Positions 40,419 through 49,507 of a stretch of 64,000 bases of DNA are shown in pieces. The DNA lies in assembly GCA_937943575.1 (NCBI GenBank), contig CALEAV010000015.1:21851-85850 (forward strand), in the 5' to 3' direction. Within the stretch, counting starts at the first letter, position 1. Every line of letters starts with the position of its first letter. The position numbers and the translations under genes were made by a program. This DNA comes from an uncultured bacterium. GTDB lineage: Bacteria > Desulfobacterota > Desulfobaccia > Desulfobaccales > 0-14-0-80-60-11. The notes under the pieces are model-generated. The model was not told the DNA's origin. It made no database searches and saw only the letters and a program-made list of their open reading frames with translations.

Positions 40419-40803
40419 GCGTGTACACCTCCTTGGGATCAAAGACCGGGGTGCCTTCCGTTTCCCAGCCGGCGGCGGTCCAGCGACGGTAAAAGCAGCT
40501 CTCATATCCGGTGTGGCAGGCGGCGCCGCCCACCTGCTCCACCTGGAGGAGCACCGCATCGGCGTCGCAGTCCAGGTAGATGGCCCGGACTTTCTGGACG
40601 TGGCCGCTGGTGCCGCCCTTGCGCCAGATGCTCTGGCGGCTGCGGCTGAAATAGTGCGCCTCGCCGGTGGCCAGCGTCAGGCGGAAGGCCTCCTCGTTCA
40701 TGTAGGCCAGCATCAGCACCCGGCCGCTTCGCACATCCTGGGCCACGGCCGGCACCAGCCCCCCCATTTTCTCAAAAGCCGGTTTCACGTCTTCCGGTGT
40801 CAT
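40411..40803 (-). CDS. hisI: Phosphoribosyl-AMP cyclohydrolase HisI
   Basis: 130 residues. [42 protein letters not shown] is the family signature. [15 protein letters not shown] provides the Mg-binding aspartates, and [16 protein letters not shown] carries the zinc ligands. It is the cyclohydrolase domain alone; the HisE pyrophosphohydrolase is not fused or nearby. Co-transcribed with hisG. Confidence 0.95.
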   Translation of the reverse strand: MTPEDVKPAFEKMGGLVPAVAQDVRSGRVLMLAYMNEEAFRLTLATGEAHYFSRSRQSIWRKGGTSGHVQKVRAIYLDCDADAVLLQVEQVGGAACHTGYESCFYRRWTAAGWETEGTPVFDPKEVYTRG

Positions 40804-40960
40804 CTTTGCATATTGCCCTTTTCGGTTTCCCTGCGGCCCCGGGGATGATACAGTTACTTATGGCCTTACCGACCACTCGTGGGAGAGGGGGCCAGGGGCC
40901 TGCGATCCCCCGGTCCTGCACCCAAGAATCCCTGTCGCCCCGGTCTCACGTCCACAGGGT

Positions 40961-41353
40961 GTGCCCGTGAGCAAGGTCATTCCCTTCAGTCAGCTGGCCA
41001 AAGCCCAGCATCTCAACTACCTGGAGCACAAGCGCCGGGAATACCTGGAGCGGGAGGACTATCTGGCCCGCCTGCGCCGGCTCCTCTTTCAGATTGAAGG
41101 CCAGATGCGCCAGGCCGAGGTCCTGCAGCAGGACCTCTTCCTCCAGGTGGCCCGCCACTTTCAGCTGGACTTCGCCTTCCCCAGCCAGGGGGACCGCTTG
41201 GCCCTGCAGATCTTCTTTGTGGAGAATCCCTTCATCCAGGCCCTCACCGCCTTTTTCCAGGGCAAGCTCACTGCCGAGGAGACCCTGACCCGCATCCAGG
41301 CCTTGGGCGGCGCCCCCAAGGCTCCGGGTGGCGAGGAAGGCGCCGGTTCCTAA
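40961..41353 (+). CDS. Hypothetical helical protein (about 130 aa)
   Basis: Starts at GTG 40961 or GTG 40967. The sequence is helical and charged (FSQLAKAQHLNYLEHKRREYLEREDYLARLRRLLFQIEGQMRQAEVL), then LFLQVARHFQLDFAFPSQGDRLALQIFFVENPFIQALTAFFQGKL and a Gly/Ala tail. No family is recognised, and there is no signal peptide or metal motif. It is flanked by divergent hisI and convergent fabH, and codon use looks native. Confidence 0.7.
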   Translation: MPVSKVIPFSQLAKAQHLNYLEHKRREYLEREDYLARLRRLLFQIEGQMRQAEVLQQDLFLQVARHFQLDFAFPSQGDRLALQIFFVENPFIQALTAFFQGKLTAEETLTRIQALGGAPKAPGGEEGAGS

Positions 41354-41461
41354 GCCCCTCTTCCCTCCAGCTTATCTTCTCCATGACCTGTGGAGCTTTG
41401 AAAAAGGAGGTCGGCCCTACACCGCTGCGGCCGGCGTCAAGGCGAGGGAGGCCGCTTCGCC

Positions 41462-42454
41462 TCAGCCGCTCCACTCCACCAGGGCCGCCGCCCAGGTGAC
41501 GCCGGCCCCGAAGGAGCAGAGCAGCACCTTGTCCCCGGGCTTGATGTGGCCGGAGCGCACCGCTTCGTGCAGGGCCAGCGGCACTGAGGCCGCCGAGGTG
41601 TTGCCGTAGCGGTCCACGTTGACGTAGAGCTTCTCCATGGGCACCTTGGCAAAGCGGGCCGCGGCCTCCAGGATGCGGTTGTTGGCCTGGTGGATGATGA
41701 GATAGTCCAACTCCTCCCGGGGGATGCCGCTCATCTCGGAGATGCGGCGGATGCATTCCTTGACGGCGTTCACCGCAAACTTGAAGATCTCCGGGCCGTC
41801 CATGTAGATGAAATGCCGCCGGGTGGTCTCCTGCCGGGGCAGGAAAGGACTCACCTCGGCATTGAACTCCGTCTGGCAGTACAGGCGCATATTCAGGCTG
41901 GAGGCCACAAAGGAGGCGAGAATCCCGCCCTGTGCCACCGGGCCTGCCACCACCGCCCCGGCCCCATCCCCGAAGAGCACGCAGGTGGAGCGGTCCCGCC
42001 AGTCGGTGAAGCGGGAGTTGGCATCACTGCCGATGACCAAGACCGGCCGCCCGTCCACCGCCACCAGGCGCTCGGCGAGATAGAGGGCGTAGTTGAAGCC
42101 GCTGCAGCCCGCCTGCAGGTCAAAGGCGCCGAGCGTGCCGTTGAGGCCCAGAGCGTCCTGCACCCGGATGGCCACCGCGGGATAGAGGTAATCCGGGCTG
42201 TTGGTGGCCACGATGATATGACTGAGCTCGGTGGGCGCGATCCCGGCGTTCTCCAGGGCCATGCGGCCGGCGGCCGCCGCCATGGTGGCCACCGTCTCCT
42301 CGGGCCCGATGATGCGCCGCTCCCGGATGCCGGTGCGCTCCCGGATCCATTGGTCGCTGGTGTCCACCAGCTTCTCCAGCTCGGCGTTGGTGAGCACCCG
42401 CTCGGGGACATAGACCCCGGTGCCCAGGATGCCGACGCGTGCGGGGTGGGCCAC
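41462..42454 (-). CDS. fabH: 3-oxoacyl-ACP synthase III FabH
   Basis: 330 residues, the normal FabH length. Catalytic triad: Cys117 in LQAGCSGFNYAL, His in YLIIHQANNRILEA, Asn in RYGNTSAASVPLAL. The GDGAGAVVAG motif and the substrate tunnel segment DTSDQWIRERTGIRERR are also present. It starts fatty-acid synthesis by condensing acetyl-CoA with malonyl-ACP. The GTG at 42454 with GGAGG is preferred; the frame runs 20 codons further upstream. No other fab genes are nearby. Confidence 0.92.
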   Translation of the reverse strand: MAHPARVGILGTGVYVPERVLTNAELEKLVDTSDQWIRERTGIRERRIIGPEETVATMAAAAGRMALENAGIAPTELSHIIVATNSPDYLYPAVAIRVQDALGLNGTLGAFDLQAGCSGFNYALYLAERLVAVDGRPVLVIGSDANSRFTDWRDRSTCVLFGDGAGAVVAGPVAQGGILASFVASSLNMRLYCQTEFNAEVSPFLPRQETTRRHFIYMDGPEIFKFAVNAVKECIRRISEMSGIPREELDYLIIHQANNRILEAAARFAKVPMEKLYVNVDRYGNTSAASVPLALHEAVRSGHIKPGDKVLLCSFGAGVTWAAALVEWSG

Positions 42455-42528
42455 GGCCGCCTCCAGCCTGTGAGTTTGTTCCGAGTTTATACCCGAGGGC
42501 GGGGAAAAAGGCAATGGCCCCTGGGGGC

Positions 42529-42557
42529 TTGACGCTTCCGGGCCGGGCCACTATACT
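42529..42557 (+). promoter_or_regulatory. Upstream promoter facing nrdJ
   Basis: TTGACG (42529-42534), 17-base spacer, TATACT (42552-42557). It would give a leader of about 180 bases before nrdJ that includes the NrdR boxes. A short hairpin (CCCTAGGG, near 42607) lies in that leader; no known riboswitch is recognised in it. Confidence 0.6.
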
Positions 42558-42649
42558 ATACAAATGATAAGCTTTTCGGATGATCCTGCCTCCGGGAAAG
42601 GCTGACCCTAGGGTCGGGAAAATGACGAGGGTGAGGGACCAAATTTTTC

Positions 42650-42702
42650 TTGCCAATCAAGATATTGTGGTTTATTATAAAAATAAACACAATATATTGA
42701 TT
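42650..42702 (+). promoter_or_regulatory. nrdJ promoter with tandem NrdR boxes
   Basis: Promoter TTGCCA (42650-42655), 17-base spacer, TATTAT (42673-42678). Two sequences resemble the NrdR consensus acaCwAtATaTwGtgt: 42655-42670 (12 of 16 positions) and 42687-42702 (ACACAATATATTGATT, 14 of 16). They are 32 bases apart start to start, three helical turns, the spacing expected for cooperative NrdR binding, and they flank the -10. NrdR represses ribonucleotide reductase genes when dATP is high. Confidence 0.75.
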
Positions 42703-42745
42703 TTCCAGGCTTTTTCCCTAACTCCTTAAAGAGGTGGAGGAAATC

Positions 42746-44953
42746 ATGGAACTCCAGGGGGAACTCAGGGACATCGCCGGGCCTCTGCCCCTCAGCCACA
42801 ACGCCGTGGTGGTCCTGAAACGCCGCTATCTCAAAAAAGACGACCAGGGACGGGTCAGCGAAGGCGCCCCGGACATGTTCCGCCGGGTGGCGGAGACCAT
42901 CGCCCGGGTGGACCGGCTCTACGACCCCGAGGCCGATGTGGCCGCCACCGCCCGCAAGTTCTACGACCTCATGGCCTCCCTGGCCTTCCTCCCCAACTCC
43001 CCCACCCTGATGAACGCCGGTCGGGAGCTGGGGCAGCTCTCCGCCTGCTTCGTCTTGCCGGTGGAGGATTCCATCGAGAGCATCTTCGAGGCCATCAAGC
43101 ACACCGCCATGATCCACAAGTCCGGCGGCGGCACCGGTTTTTCCTTCTCCCGCATCCGCCCGGAAAACGACCCCGTCCTCTCCACCAAGGGGGTGGCCTC
43201 GGGGCCCATCTCTTTCATGACCATCTTCGATGTGGCCACCGAGACCATCAAGCAGGGCGGCACCCGCCGGGGCGCCAACATGGGGCTTCTCCGGGTGGAT
43301 CACCCCGACATCGAAAAATTCATCACCTGCAAAAACGACACGAAACGCCTCACCAATTTCAATCTCAGCGTCGGCATCACCGAGGACTTCATGGAGGCCC
43401 TCCGGGCCGACCGGGACTTTCCCCTCATCAACCCCCGAACCGGGCGGGAGGTACGCCGGGTCTCGGCGGCGCGCCTCTTTGACCTCATCGTCCAGAGCGC
43501 CTGGGCCACCGGTGAGCCCGGGGTCATCTTCCTGGACGCCATCAACCGGGCCAACCCCCTGCCGCATCTGGGGGAGATCGAGGCCACCAACCCCTGCGGC
43601 GAGCAGCCCCTGTTCCCCTACGAATCCTGCAACCTGGGCTCCCTCAACCTGGCCCAGGTGGCCAGGGACGGCGCCCTCGATTACGCCAGACTCAAGGAGA
43701 TGGTGCACACCGCGGTGCACTTCCTGGACAACGTCATCGACGCCAACAACTTCCCTTTGCCCATCATCGAGGAGAAAACCAAGCAGAACCGCAAGGTGGG
43801 CCTGGGGGTCATGGGCTTCGCCGATCTCCTCCTGCGCCTGGGGATCCCCTACAACTCCGAGGAGGCGGTGGCCGTGGCCGAGGAGGTCATGGCCTTCATC
43901 CAGCAGGAGGCCAAGGCGGCCTCGGCGGCCCTGGCGGAGAAGCGGGGCAGCTTCCCCGCCTTCCCCGGCAGCCGCTACGACGGCAACGGCCTGGGCCGCA
44001 TGCGCAACGCCACCGTCACCACCATCGCCCCCACCGGCACCATCAGCATCATCGCCGGGGCCACCAGCGGCATCGAGCCGCTGTTTGCCGTCTCCTTCGT
44101 GCGCCGGGTGCTGGAGGGTACCGAACTCATCGAAGTCCATCCCTACTTCGAGGAGCTGGCCCGGCGCCGGGGCTTTTATTCCCCCGAGCTCATGAAGGCC
44201 ATCGCCGCCACCGGCTCCATCCGGGATTTTTCCGAGATCCCCCGGGACGTCCGGCGCCTGTTTGTCACCGCCCACGAGGTCTCGCCCTACTGGCACATCC
44301 GCATCCAGGCGGCCTTTCAGAAGCATACCGACAACGCGGTCTCCAAGACGGTGAACTTCCCCCACTCCGCCACCCCGGAGGATGTGCGCCAGGTCTATCT
44401 GATGGCCCACGAGCTGGGGCTCAAGGGCGTCACCATCTACCGGGACGGCAGCCGGGAGGGCCAGGTCCTGAGCGTGGGGGGAAAGGAGGCCAAGCCCGCC
44501 CTGCAGTTCATCACCCCCCGGCCCCGGCCCGAGGCCACCCAGGGCGTCACCCAGCGCATCAACACCGGCTGCGGCAAGCTCTACGTCACGGTGAATTCCG
44601 ATGACCTGGGCTTCTGCGAGGTCTTCGCCCAGATGGGCAAAACGGGGGGGTGCGCCTCCAGTCAGATCGAGTCCACCGGCCGCCTCATCTCCCTGGCGCT
44701 CCGGGCCGGAGTCAAGATCGACGCCATCATCAAGCAGATCACCGGCATCCGCTGCCCCAACCCCATCTGGATGAACGGCCGCCAGGTGCTCTCCTGCCCC
44801 GACGCCATCGCCCAGGTGCTGGCCAAGGTGGCCCAGGTGGAGGCCCCGGCCCCGGTGGCCGCCATGGGGGCCTGCCCCGATTGTGGCGGCGCCCTGGAGC
44901 ACGAAGGCGGCTGCCTGGTCTGCCGGGGCTGCGGCTTCTCCAAGTGCAGCTGA
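42746..44953 (+). CDS. nrdJ: Adenosylcobalamin-dependent ribonucleotide reductase (class II, NrdJ)
   Basis: 735 residues. [19 protein letters not shown] contains a redox cysteine, [15 protein letters not shown] follows, and [21 protein letters not shown] holds the thiyl-radical Cys with the N-x-C-x-E motif. [15 protein letters not shown] and a C-terminal zinc-ribbon-like tail ([22 protein letters not shown]) are typical of the vitamin-B12-dependent enzyme, which reduces ribonucleotides without oxygen. ATG 42746 has GGAGG six bases upstream. NrdR boxes precede it and a strong terminator follows. Confidence 0.95.
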   Translation: MELQGELRDIAGPLPLSHNAVVVLKRRYLKKDDQGRVSEGAPDMFRRVAETIARVDRLYDPEADVAATARKFYDLMASLAFLPNSPTLMNAGRELGQLSACFVLPVEDSIESIFEAIKHTAMIHKSGGGTGFSFSRIRPENDPVLSTKGVASGPISFMTIFDVATETIKQGGTRRGANMGLLRVDHPDIEKFITCKNDTKRLTNFNLSVGITEDFMEALRADRDFPLINPRTGREVRRVSAARLFDLIVQSAWATGEPGVIFLDAINRANPLPHLGEIEATNPCGEQPLFPYESCNLGSLNLAQVARDGALDYARLKEMVHTAVHFLDNVIDANNFPLPIIEEKTKQNRKVGLGVMGFADLLLRLGIPYNSEEAVAVAEEVMAFIQQEAKAASAALAEKRGSFPAFPGSRYDGNGLGRMRNATVTTIAPTGTISIIAGATSGIEPLFAVSFVRRVLEGTELIEVHPYFEELARRRGFYSPELMKAIAATGSIRDFSEIPRDVRRLFVTAHEVSPYWHIRIQAAFQKHTDNAVSKTVNFPHSATPEDVRQVYLMAHELGLKGVTIYRDGSREGQVLSVGGKEAKPALQFITPRPRPEATQGVTQRINTGCGKLYVTVNSDDLGFCEVFAQMGKTGGCASSQIESTGRLISLALRAGVKIDAIIKQITGIRCPNPIWMNGRQVLSCPDAIAQVLAKVAQVEAPAPVAAMGACPDCGGALEHEGGCLVCRGCGFSKCS

Positions 44954-44980
44954 GGGCTGCCGACGCCGCCTGCCCGTGAG

Positions 44981-45016
44981 GGGGCCGAACCATCGGGTTT
45001 CGGCCCCTTTTTTTTT
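44981..45016 (+). terminator. Intrinsic terminator after nrdJ
   Basis: GGGGCCGAA (44981-44989) pairs perfectly with TTCGGCCCC (44999-45007), followed by T9 at 45008-45016. Confidence 0.92.
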
Positions 45017-45249
45017 CGGGAAATTACCCGCCTCTCCCCCCCTCGGGGTTCCGGCCGGATTCTTGACTTAAATCATATGAAAATATTTCCCATGTTCATT
45101 AAATTTAGATAAAATTTCCGGTAAGGAGCCCAAGGCTGGCGGCCTCAGCCTCTGCAGGCGCAGGGTCTGCCAGGGAAGGCAGGGGGGACTTCGCTCCCCC
45201 GGCTCTATCGTCAACCAGGAGGCTCATGAGCTGGAAGGAGGACTGGCGC

Positions 45250-46527
45250 ATGAAGAATCTGGTGGTTCTGGGTCACGGCACCGGTGGCACCATCATCGCC
45301 ACCAAGATGCGACAGAAGCTGCCGGAACGGGAGTGGCGCATCACCGTCATCGACCGGGACTGGCAGCACCACTACCAACCGGGATGGCTCTTCATCCCCT
45401 TTGGCATCTACACCAAGGAGGACTGTGTCAAACCCCGGAGCCGCTACGTGCCCCCGGGCGTCAACTTCGTCCTGGACGACATCCTGGGCATCGACCCGGA
45501 CAAGCGCCAGGTCCGCACCAAGCAGGCCACCTTCCCCTATGACTTCCTGGTCATCGCCACCGGCTGCCGCATCGTCCCCGAGGAGGTGGAGGGCATGGCC
45601 GGCGAGGCCTGGGGCCAGGACATCCACACCTTCTATACCCTGGAGGGTGCCCTGGCCCTGTATGAGAAGCTGAAGTACTTCAGCAAGGGCCGGGTGGTGC
45701 TGAACATCGCCGAGCTCCCCTTCAAGTGCCCCGTGGCGCCCCTGGAGTTCTGCTTCATGGCGGACTGGTTCTTCGCCGAAAACGGGGTGCGGGACAACAT
45801 CGAAATCGAGCTCACCACCCCGCTGCCCGGGGCCTTCACCAAGCCCATGGCCTCGGAGATGCTGGGGCGCCTGGCCCAGGAAAAGAACATCAAAGTCACC
45901 CCCAACTTCCAGATCTCCGGGGTGGACGCCAAGCGCCGGGTGATCACCAGCTACGACGGCCGGGAAGTGCCCTATGATCTTCTGGTGGCCATCCCGCCCA
46001 ACTTCGGCGCCCAGTGCATCATCGACAGCGGCATGGGCGACCCCATGGGCTATGTGGACACGGACCACCACACCCTCAAGGCCAAGAACTTCGAGCGCGT
46101 CTATGTCATCGGGGACGCCGCCAATGTCCCCACCTCCAAGGCCGGCGCCGTGGCCCATTACGAGGCGGATGTGGTGGCGGAAAACCTCCGGCGGGAGATC
46201 GACGGCCAGCCTCCCCGGCCGGATTTTGACGGGCACGCCACCTGAATGGTGGTGACCGGGTACGAGAAGGGGTCCCTTCTCGATTTCAATTACAAGGTGG
46301 AGCCGCTGCCCGGCAAATTCCCCTTCCCGGGGATCGGGCCTTTTGATCTTTTGGGAGTCAGTTTCGCCAACTACATGGGCAAGATGATGTTCCGCTGGGT
46401 GTACTACAACCTGATGCTCAAGGGCAGCCACCTGCCCCTGGAGCCGCAGTTCATCCTGGCGGGCAAGGTCCGGGGCATCCTCTCCCCTGACATTGAGATT
46501 CCCCTGCGAGCCCGGAGGCGGCCATGA
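45250..46527 (+). CDS. sqr: Sulfide:quinone oxidoreductase-like flavoprotein with in-frame UGA (probable selenocysteine 332)
   Basis: Read through a TGA at 46243-46245, the frame encodes about 425 residues, the usual SQR length. FAD motif VVLGHGTGGTIIA at the N-terminus, FLVIATG near 99, and the first catalytic cysteine Cys160 in ELPFKCPVAPLEFC. The UGA falls in FDGHAT-UGA-MVVTG, where related proteins have a conserved Cys in a DGHA-x-C-F motif, the partner cysteine of the sulfur bridge. Downstream sequence (DFNYKVEPLPGKFPFPGIGPF ...) is intact SQR C-terminus. A hairpin at 46263-46282 fits a SECIS. The stop overlaps the DUF1641 start as ATGA. A nonsense mutation is the alternative. Confidence 0.82.
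46263..46282 (+). promoter_or_regulatory. Candidate bacterial SECIS hairpin in sqr
   Basis: Starting 17 bases after the UGA, an 8-bp perfect stem CGAGAAGG (46263-46270) / CCTTCTCG (46275-46282) carries the loop GGTC. A GGU in the apical loop and a loop 16-37 bases after the UGA are features of bacterial SECIS elements such as that of E. coli fdhF. A bulged U is not evident, so it is a candidate only. Confidence 0.6.
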
Positions 46528-47111
46528 ACGGCGAGGCGGAACTGGCGGAACGGCTGGCCCGCATCGAGGAGAAGCTGGATCGGGTCCTGGCCCTGGAGGA
46601 AAAACTGCAGGTCTTTACGGATTGGTGGGAGAGCCTCCATGACCTGGGCCGGGACCTCTCCCTGCTTGTCCACCCCACCGTCAAGATGCTCACCGAGGAG
46701 CTGGCGGAGGTGGAGACCGGCTTCCAGTCCGAGGACGTCTTTATCCTCCTGCGCAGGCTGCTCCTCAACTTCCGCAACCTGGCCTGGTCCCTGGACCAGC
46801 TGGAGAACCTCATCGACTGGTGGCGGGACGTGGAGCCCATCCTCAAGGTGGCGGTGCCCCGCCTCATCGACCAGCTGGATCACCTGGAGGAGGCGGGCCT
46901 CTTTAGGGTGTTAAAGAACGCCGCCAGCCTGGAGATGATCCGCTTCCTGGACCGCCTCAGCCGGGTGCCGGTGGAGGTGGATCTGGCAGCCGCCCGGCCG
47001 GTGGGGCCCGTGGGCCTCATGTGGCGCCTGCGGAGCCCCGAGGCCCGGCAGGGACTGGGGCTGGTGGTGGAACTCACCAAGGCCCTGGGGAAGGTCAAGG
47101 GCGAAGCCTAG
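46524..47111 (+). CDS. DUF1641 family protein
   Basis: A 195-residue helical protein of the DUF1641 type, genes that often accompany SQR-like flavoproteins. It begins with a charged coiled coil (AELAERLARIEEKLDRVLALEEKLQ) and continues SLLVHPTVKMLTEELAEVE ... FILLRRLLLNFRNLAWSLDQLENLIDWWRDVEPIL. It has no membrane segment or cysteine motif. ATG 46524 overlaps the sqr stop, showing that the sqr C-terminal part is translated upstream of it. A partner or membrane-docking role for SQR is inference. Confidence 0.82.
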   Translation: MNGEAELAERLARIEEKLDRVLALEEKLQVFTDWWESLHDLGRDLSLLVHPTVKMLTEELAEVETGFQSEDVFILLRRLLLNFRNLAWSLDQLENLIDWWRDVEPILKVAVPRLIDQLDHLEEAGLFRVLKNAASLEMIRFLDRLSRVPVEVDLAAARPVGPVGLMWRLRSPEARQGLGLVVELTKALGKVKGEA

Positions 47112-47151
47112 GGCCGCCGCAGTGGGGGAGGGGCGGCCGCCTCTCCCCCGC

Positions 47152-47982
47152 TCAGCCGCGGCTTTGCTCCCACAGCCGGGAGATGGCCGCCAGGTGGGCC
47201 TTCTCCTCCTCGGCGATCTCCAGGAAGATCCGGCGGGTGGCCTCCTCCCTGCTTTTCCTGGCCAGCCGCAGGTAGAGGTCCAGGGCCTGCGTCTCCACCG
47301 TCAGGGCCAGCTCCAGGGCGGCGGCCAGGGTTGTCAGGAAGGGGGCGTTGCGGGCGAGAAAGTCGGACAGCTGAAAGCCGCCCTCCATGACCTCTGAGCC
47401 TCCGGGGGCCAGAGGGGCAGGGTCGGCACCGGGGGTGATTTCTGCATAGCGGCGGCGCAGGCGCTCCTGGTGGGCCGCCTCCACCTGAATCATCTGCCGG
47501 CAGAAGGCCGCCAGCTCCGCCTCCCGGGCCGCCTGCGCCACGGCCTCGTAGAAGGCCTGCAAGGCCTGCTCCATGCCGTAGGCCAGGGTGAGGGCCTCCG
47601 CCGGGCCTTCATCGCCCCGGAGCAGCTCCAGGTGCAGCTCCTCCGGGCCCTCGGCGGTCCGACCCTCATAGGCGCGGATGCCCCCCGCCAGGTTGTAGAC
47701 CTCCCGAAAACCGAGGCCACTCAGAAGCTGGGCCGCCGCCCGGCTGCGGCCCCCGGTGGCGCAGTAGGCCAGCACCGGTTTTTCCCGGTCCAGCTCCTCA
47801 ACCCGCCCCGGGAGCTCCCCCAGGGGGATGAGGGTGGCCCCGGGCAGATGCCGCTCCTCATACTCCCAGGGCTGACGGACATCCACAAGCGTGTAGCTCC
47901 CCACCGGGCGCTCATCCATCAACCGACGGGCCGCCTCCGCCTCGAGCACCGCCACCTCGGCGGATTTTTCCTCGGTCATCAT
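47152..47982 (-). CDS. Rhodanese - ferritin-like (rubrerythrin-type) fusion protein
   Basis: 276 residues. Residues about 10-110 are a rhodanese domain with EYEERHLPGATLIPLGEL and catalytic Cys74 in YCATGGRSR. Residues about 120-276 are a ferritin-like four-helix domain. Metal-binding Glu/His motifs are EQALQAFYEAVAQ, EAAHQERLRRRYAEI, ETQALDLYLRL and EEEKAHLAAISRLWE. The combination suggests sulfane-sulfur or peroxide handling at a di-iron site. It converges on the SQR-DUF1641 pair, which fits a sulfur-related locus. ATG 47982 follows GGAGGTG. Confidence 0.87.
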   Translation of the reverse strand: MMTEEKSAEVAVLEAEAARRLMDERPVGSYTLVDVRQPWEYEERHLPGATLIPLGELPGRVEELDREKPVLAYCATGGRSRAAAQLLSGLGFREVYNLAGGIRAYEGRTAEGPEELHLELLRGDEGPAEALTLAYGMEQALQAFYEAVAQAAREAELAAFCRQMIQVEAAHQERLRRRYAEITPGADPAPLAPGGSEVMEGGFQLSDFLARNAPFLTTLAAALELALTVETQALDLYLRLARKSREEATRRIFLEIAEEEKAHLAAISRLWEQSRG

Positions 47983-48205
47983 GAATCACCTCCGGAAAAC
48001 TCCCCTGCCCCTCTCAGGCCCCGCCTCCTCAACCCGGCCTCTGCCAAATCACTCAGAGAACGCGGCGGATGGCTGGGGGAGGGCCGGGCCTGACCCCTCA
48101 GCCCCTTTTCAGGGCCGATTTCCCCCGGTCAGACCCAACCCTTGGCCCCGCTGTCCCGACACCTCAGGAGAGGGGAGGGGGGCCGCTGACCCTCCGGCTC
48201 CTCCC

Positions 48206-49507
48206 TCAAACATCACCTTCCCCCCGGTCCATTGTCAGGCGCAGGAAGTGGGTGGCGCAGGAGATGCAGGGGTCATAGTTGCGCACCGTCTGCTCCAGCC
48301 GCCAGGTGAGCTCCTCCTGGGGGAGATCCAGATTCATTTCGGCGCAGGCCCGGACATCCTCCTCCAGGCGCTTCTGGTTCTGGGAGGTGGGCGGAACAAT
48401 CTTGGCGGCGGTGATCAGCCCCCCGGCGTCCAGCTCATAGCGGTGATAAAGCAGTCCCCGGGGGGCCTCGGTGGCGGCCATGCCCACCCCGGCCCCGGGG
48501 CTGACCGGCACGGCCGGCCCCTCCGGCTCCTCGTAGGTGCGGATGATCTCCAGGGCCTCCTCGGCGGCATGGAGCATCTCCACCCCCCGCACCAGGATGC
48601 TCTTGAAGGGGTTGCGCTCCGGGAGGGTGAGGCCCGCCTCCCGGGCCGCGGCCTGGGCCGTGGGGCTGAGCCGGGCGAAGTTGAGGTTGTAGCGGGCCAG
48701 GGGCCCCACCAGATACGCCCCCCGTTCTTTAAGCCGGGAGTGCAGGGCGTGGCTGTGGGGGACCTGCTCCTCCACGAAATGCTCTTCATAAGCCGTAACC
48801 GGTATATCCAGCCCCCGGCTGGAAACCACCCGGCCCTCGTTCATGGGATATTCCCCAGGGTGGGAGAGGGCCACAAACTCATAGTCCGGGGTGAAATCGG
48901 GAAAGTCGAACCCCGCCGCCCAGCGGACGGCGGCTTGGGCGGCCTCCACGGCCTCCTGCAGGCCCTCGGCCAGGGGCAGCAGCTCCTCCCGCCGGGGCGC
49001 CCGGTAAAAGCCGCCCACCCGGACGTTCACCGGATGGGTCTCCCTCCCCCCCAGGCGGCTCACCACCGCGTTCCCCACCCGTTTGAGGAGCTGCCCCAGG
49101 CGAAGTACGTCCGGCTGCTTCCGGGCCAAGGCCAGGGCATCCGGCAAACCCAGGAAATCCGGGGCGTGGAGGAAAAAGACGTGCAGGGCGTGGGAGGCCA
49201 GCCACTCGCCGCAGTAAAGCAGGCGCCGGAGCTGCCGCAAGGTTCCGGGGACCTCCACCCCCAGGGCCGCCTCCAGGGCGTGCACCGCGCTCATCTGGTA
49301 GGCCACCGGGCAGATGCCGCAGATGCGGGCGGTGAGATCCGGGGCCTCCCTAAAGTCCCGGCCCCGCAGGAAGGCCTCGAAGAACCGGGGCGGCTCGAAG
49401 ATGGCGAACTCCGCCACCGTCACCCGGCCGCCCTTAACCTTCAGGACCAGCCGGGCCTCCCCCTCCACCCGGGTGAGGTAGTCAACCTGGACGCGGCGGT
49501 TCTTCAT
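48206..49507 (-). CDS. hydA: [NiFe] hydrogenase large subunit, group 3b-like (HydA)
   Basis: 433 residues. Proximal nickel ligands are in RICGICPVAYQMSAVHA (Cys63, Cys66) and distal ones in DPCISCATH near the C-terminus, followed by a 13-residue tail that a maturation protease would remove. YLTRVEGEARL at the N-terminus is typical of group 3 enzymes. With HydB, HydG and HydD it forms the soluble bidirectional NADP-linked hydrogenase (sulfhydrogenase). ATG 49507 overlaps hydD by 26 bases. Both nickel sites have Cys, not selenocysteine. No maturation protease is in the window. Confidence 0.93.
   Translation of the reverse strand: MKNRRVQVDYLTRVEGEARLVLKVKGGRVTVAEFAIFEPPRFFEAFLRGRDFREAPDLTARICGICPVAYQMSAVHALEAALGVEVPGTLRQLRRLLYCGEWLASHALHVFFLHAPDFLGLPDALALARKQPDVLRLGQLLKRVGNAVVSRLGGRETHPVNVRVGGFYRAPRREELLPLAEGLQEAVEAAQAAVRWAAGFDFPDFTPDYEFVALSHPGEYPMNEGRVVSSRGLDIPVTAYEEHFVEEQVPHSHALHSRLKERGAYLVGPLARYNLNFARLSPTAQAAAREAGLTLPERNPFKSILVRGVEMLHAAEEALEIIRTYEEPEGPAVPVSPGAGVGMAATEAPRGLLYHRYELDAGGLITAAKIVPPTSQNQKRLEEDVRACAEMNLDLPQEELTWRLEQTVRNYDPCISCATHFLRLTMDRGEGDV

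Noticed and set aside
42560..42650. Cobalamin riboswitch ahead of nrdJ
   Set aside because: The interval is too short and lacks the B12-box sequence.
42608..44902. A 764-codon minus-strand open frame antisense to nrdJ
   Set aside because: It has no recognisable domain, is low-complexity, and shadows a conserved enzyme with its own promoter and terminator.
46246..46527. A separate 93-aa gene beginning ATG directly after the sqr TGA
   Set aside because: It is in the same frame as sqr, has no ribosome binding site of its own, and its sequence is the normal SQR C-terminus; readthrough as selenocysteine explains it better.
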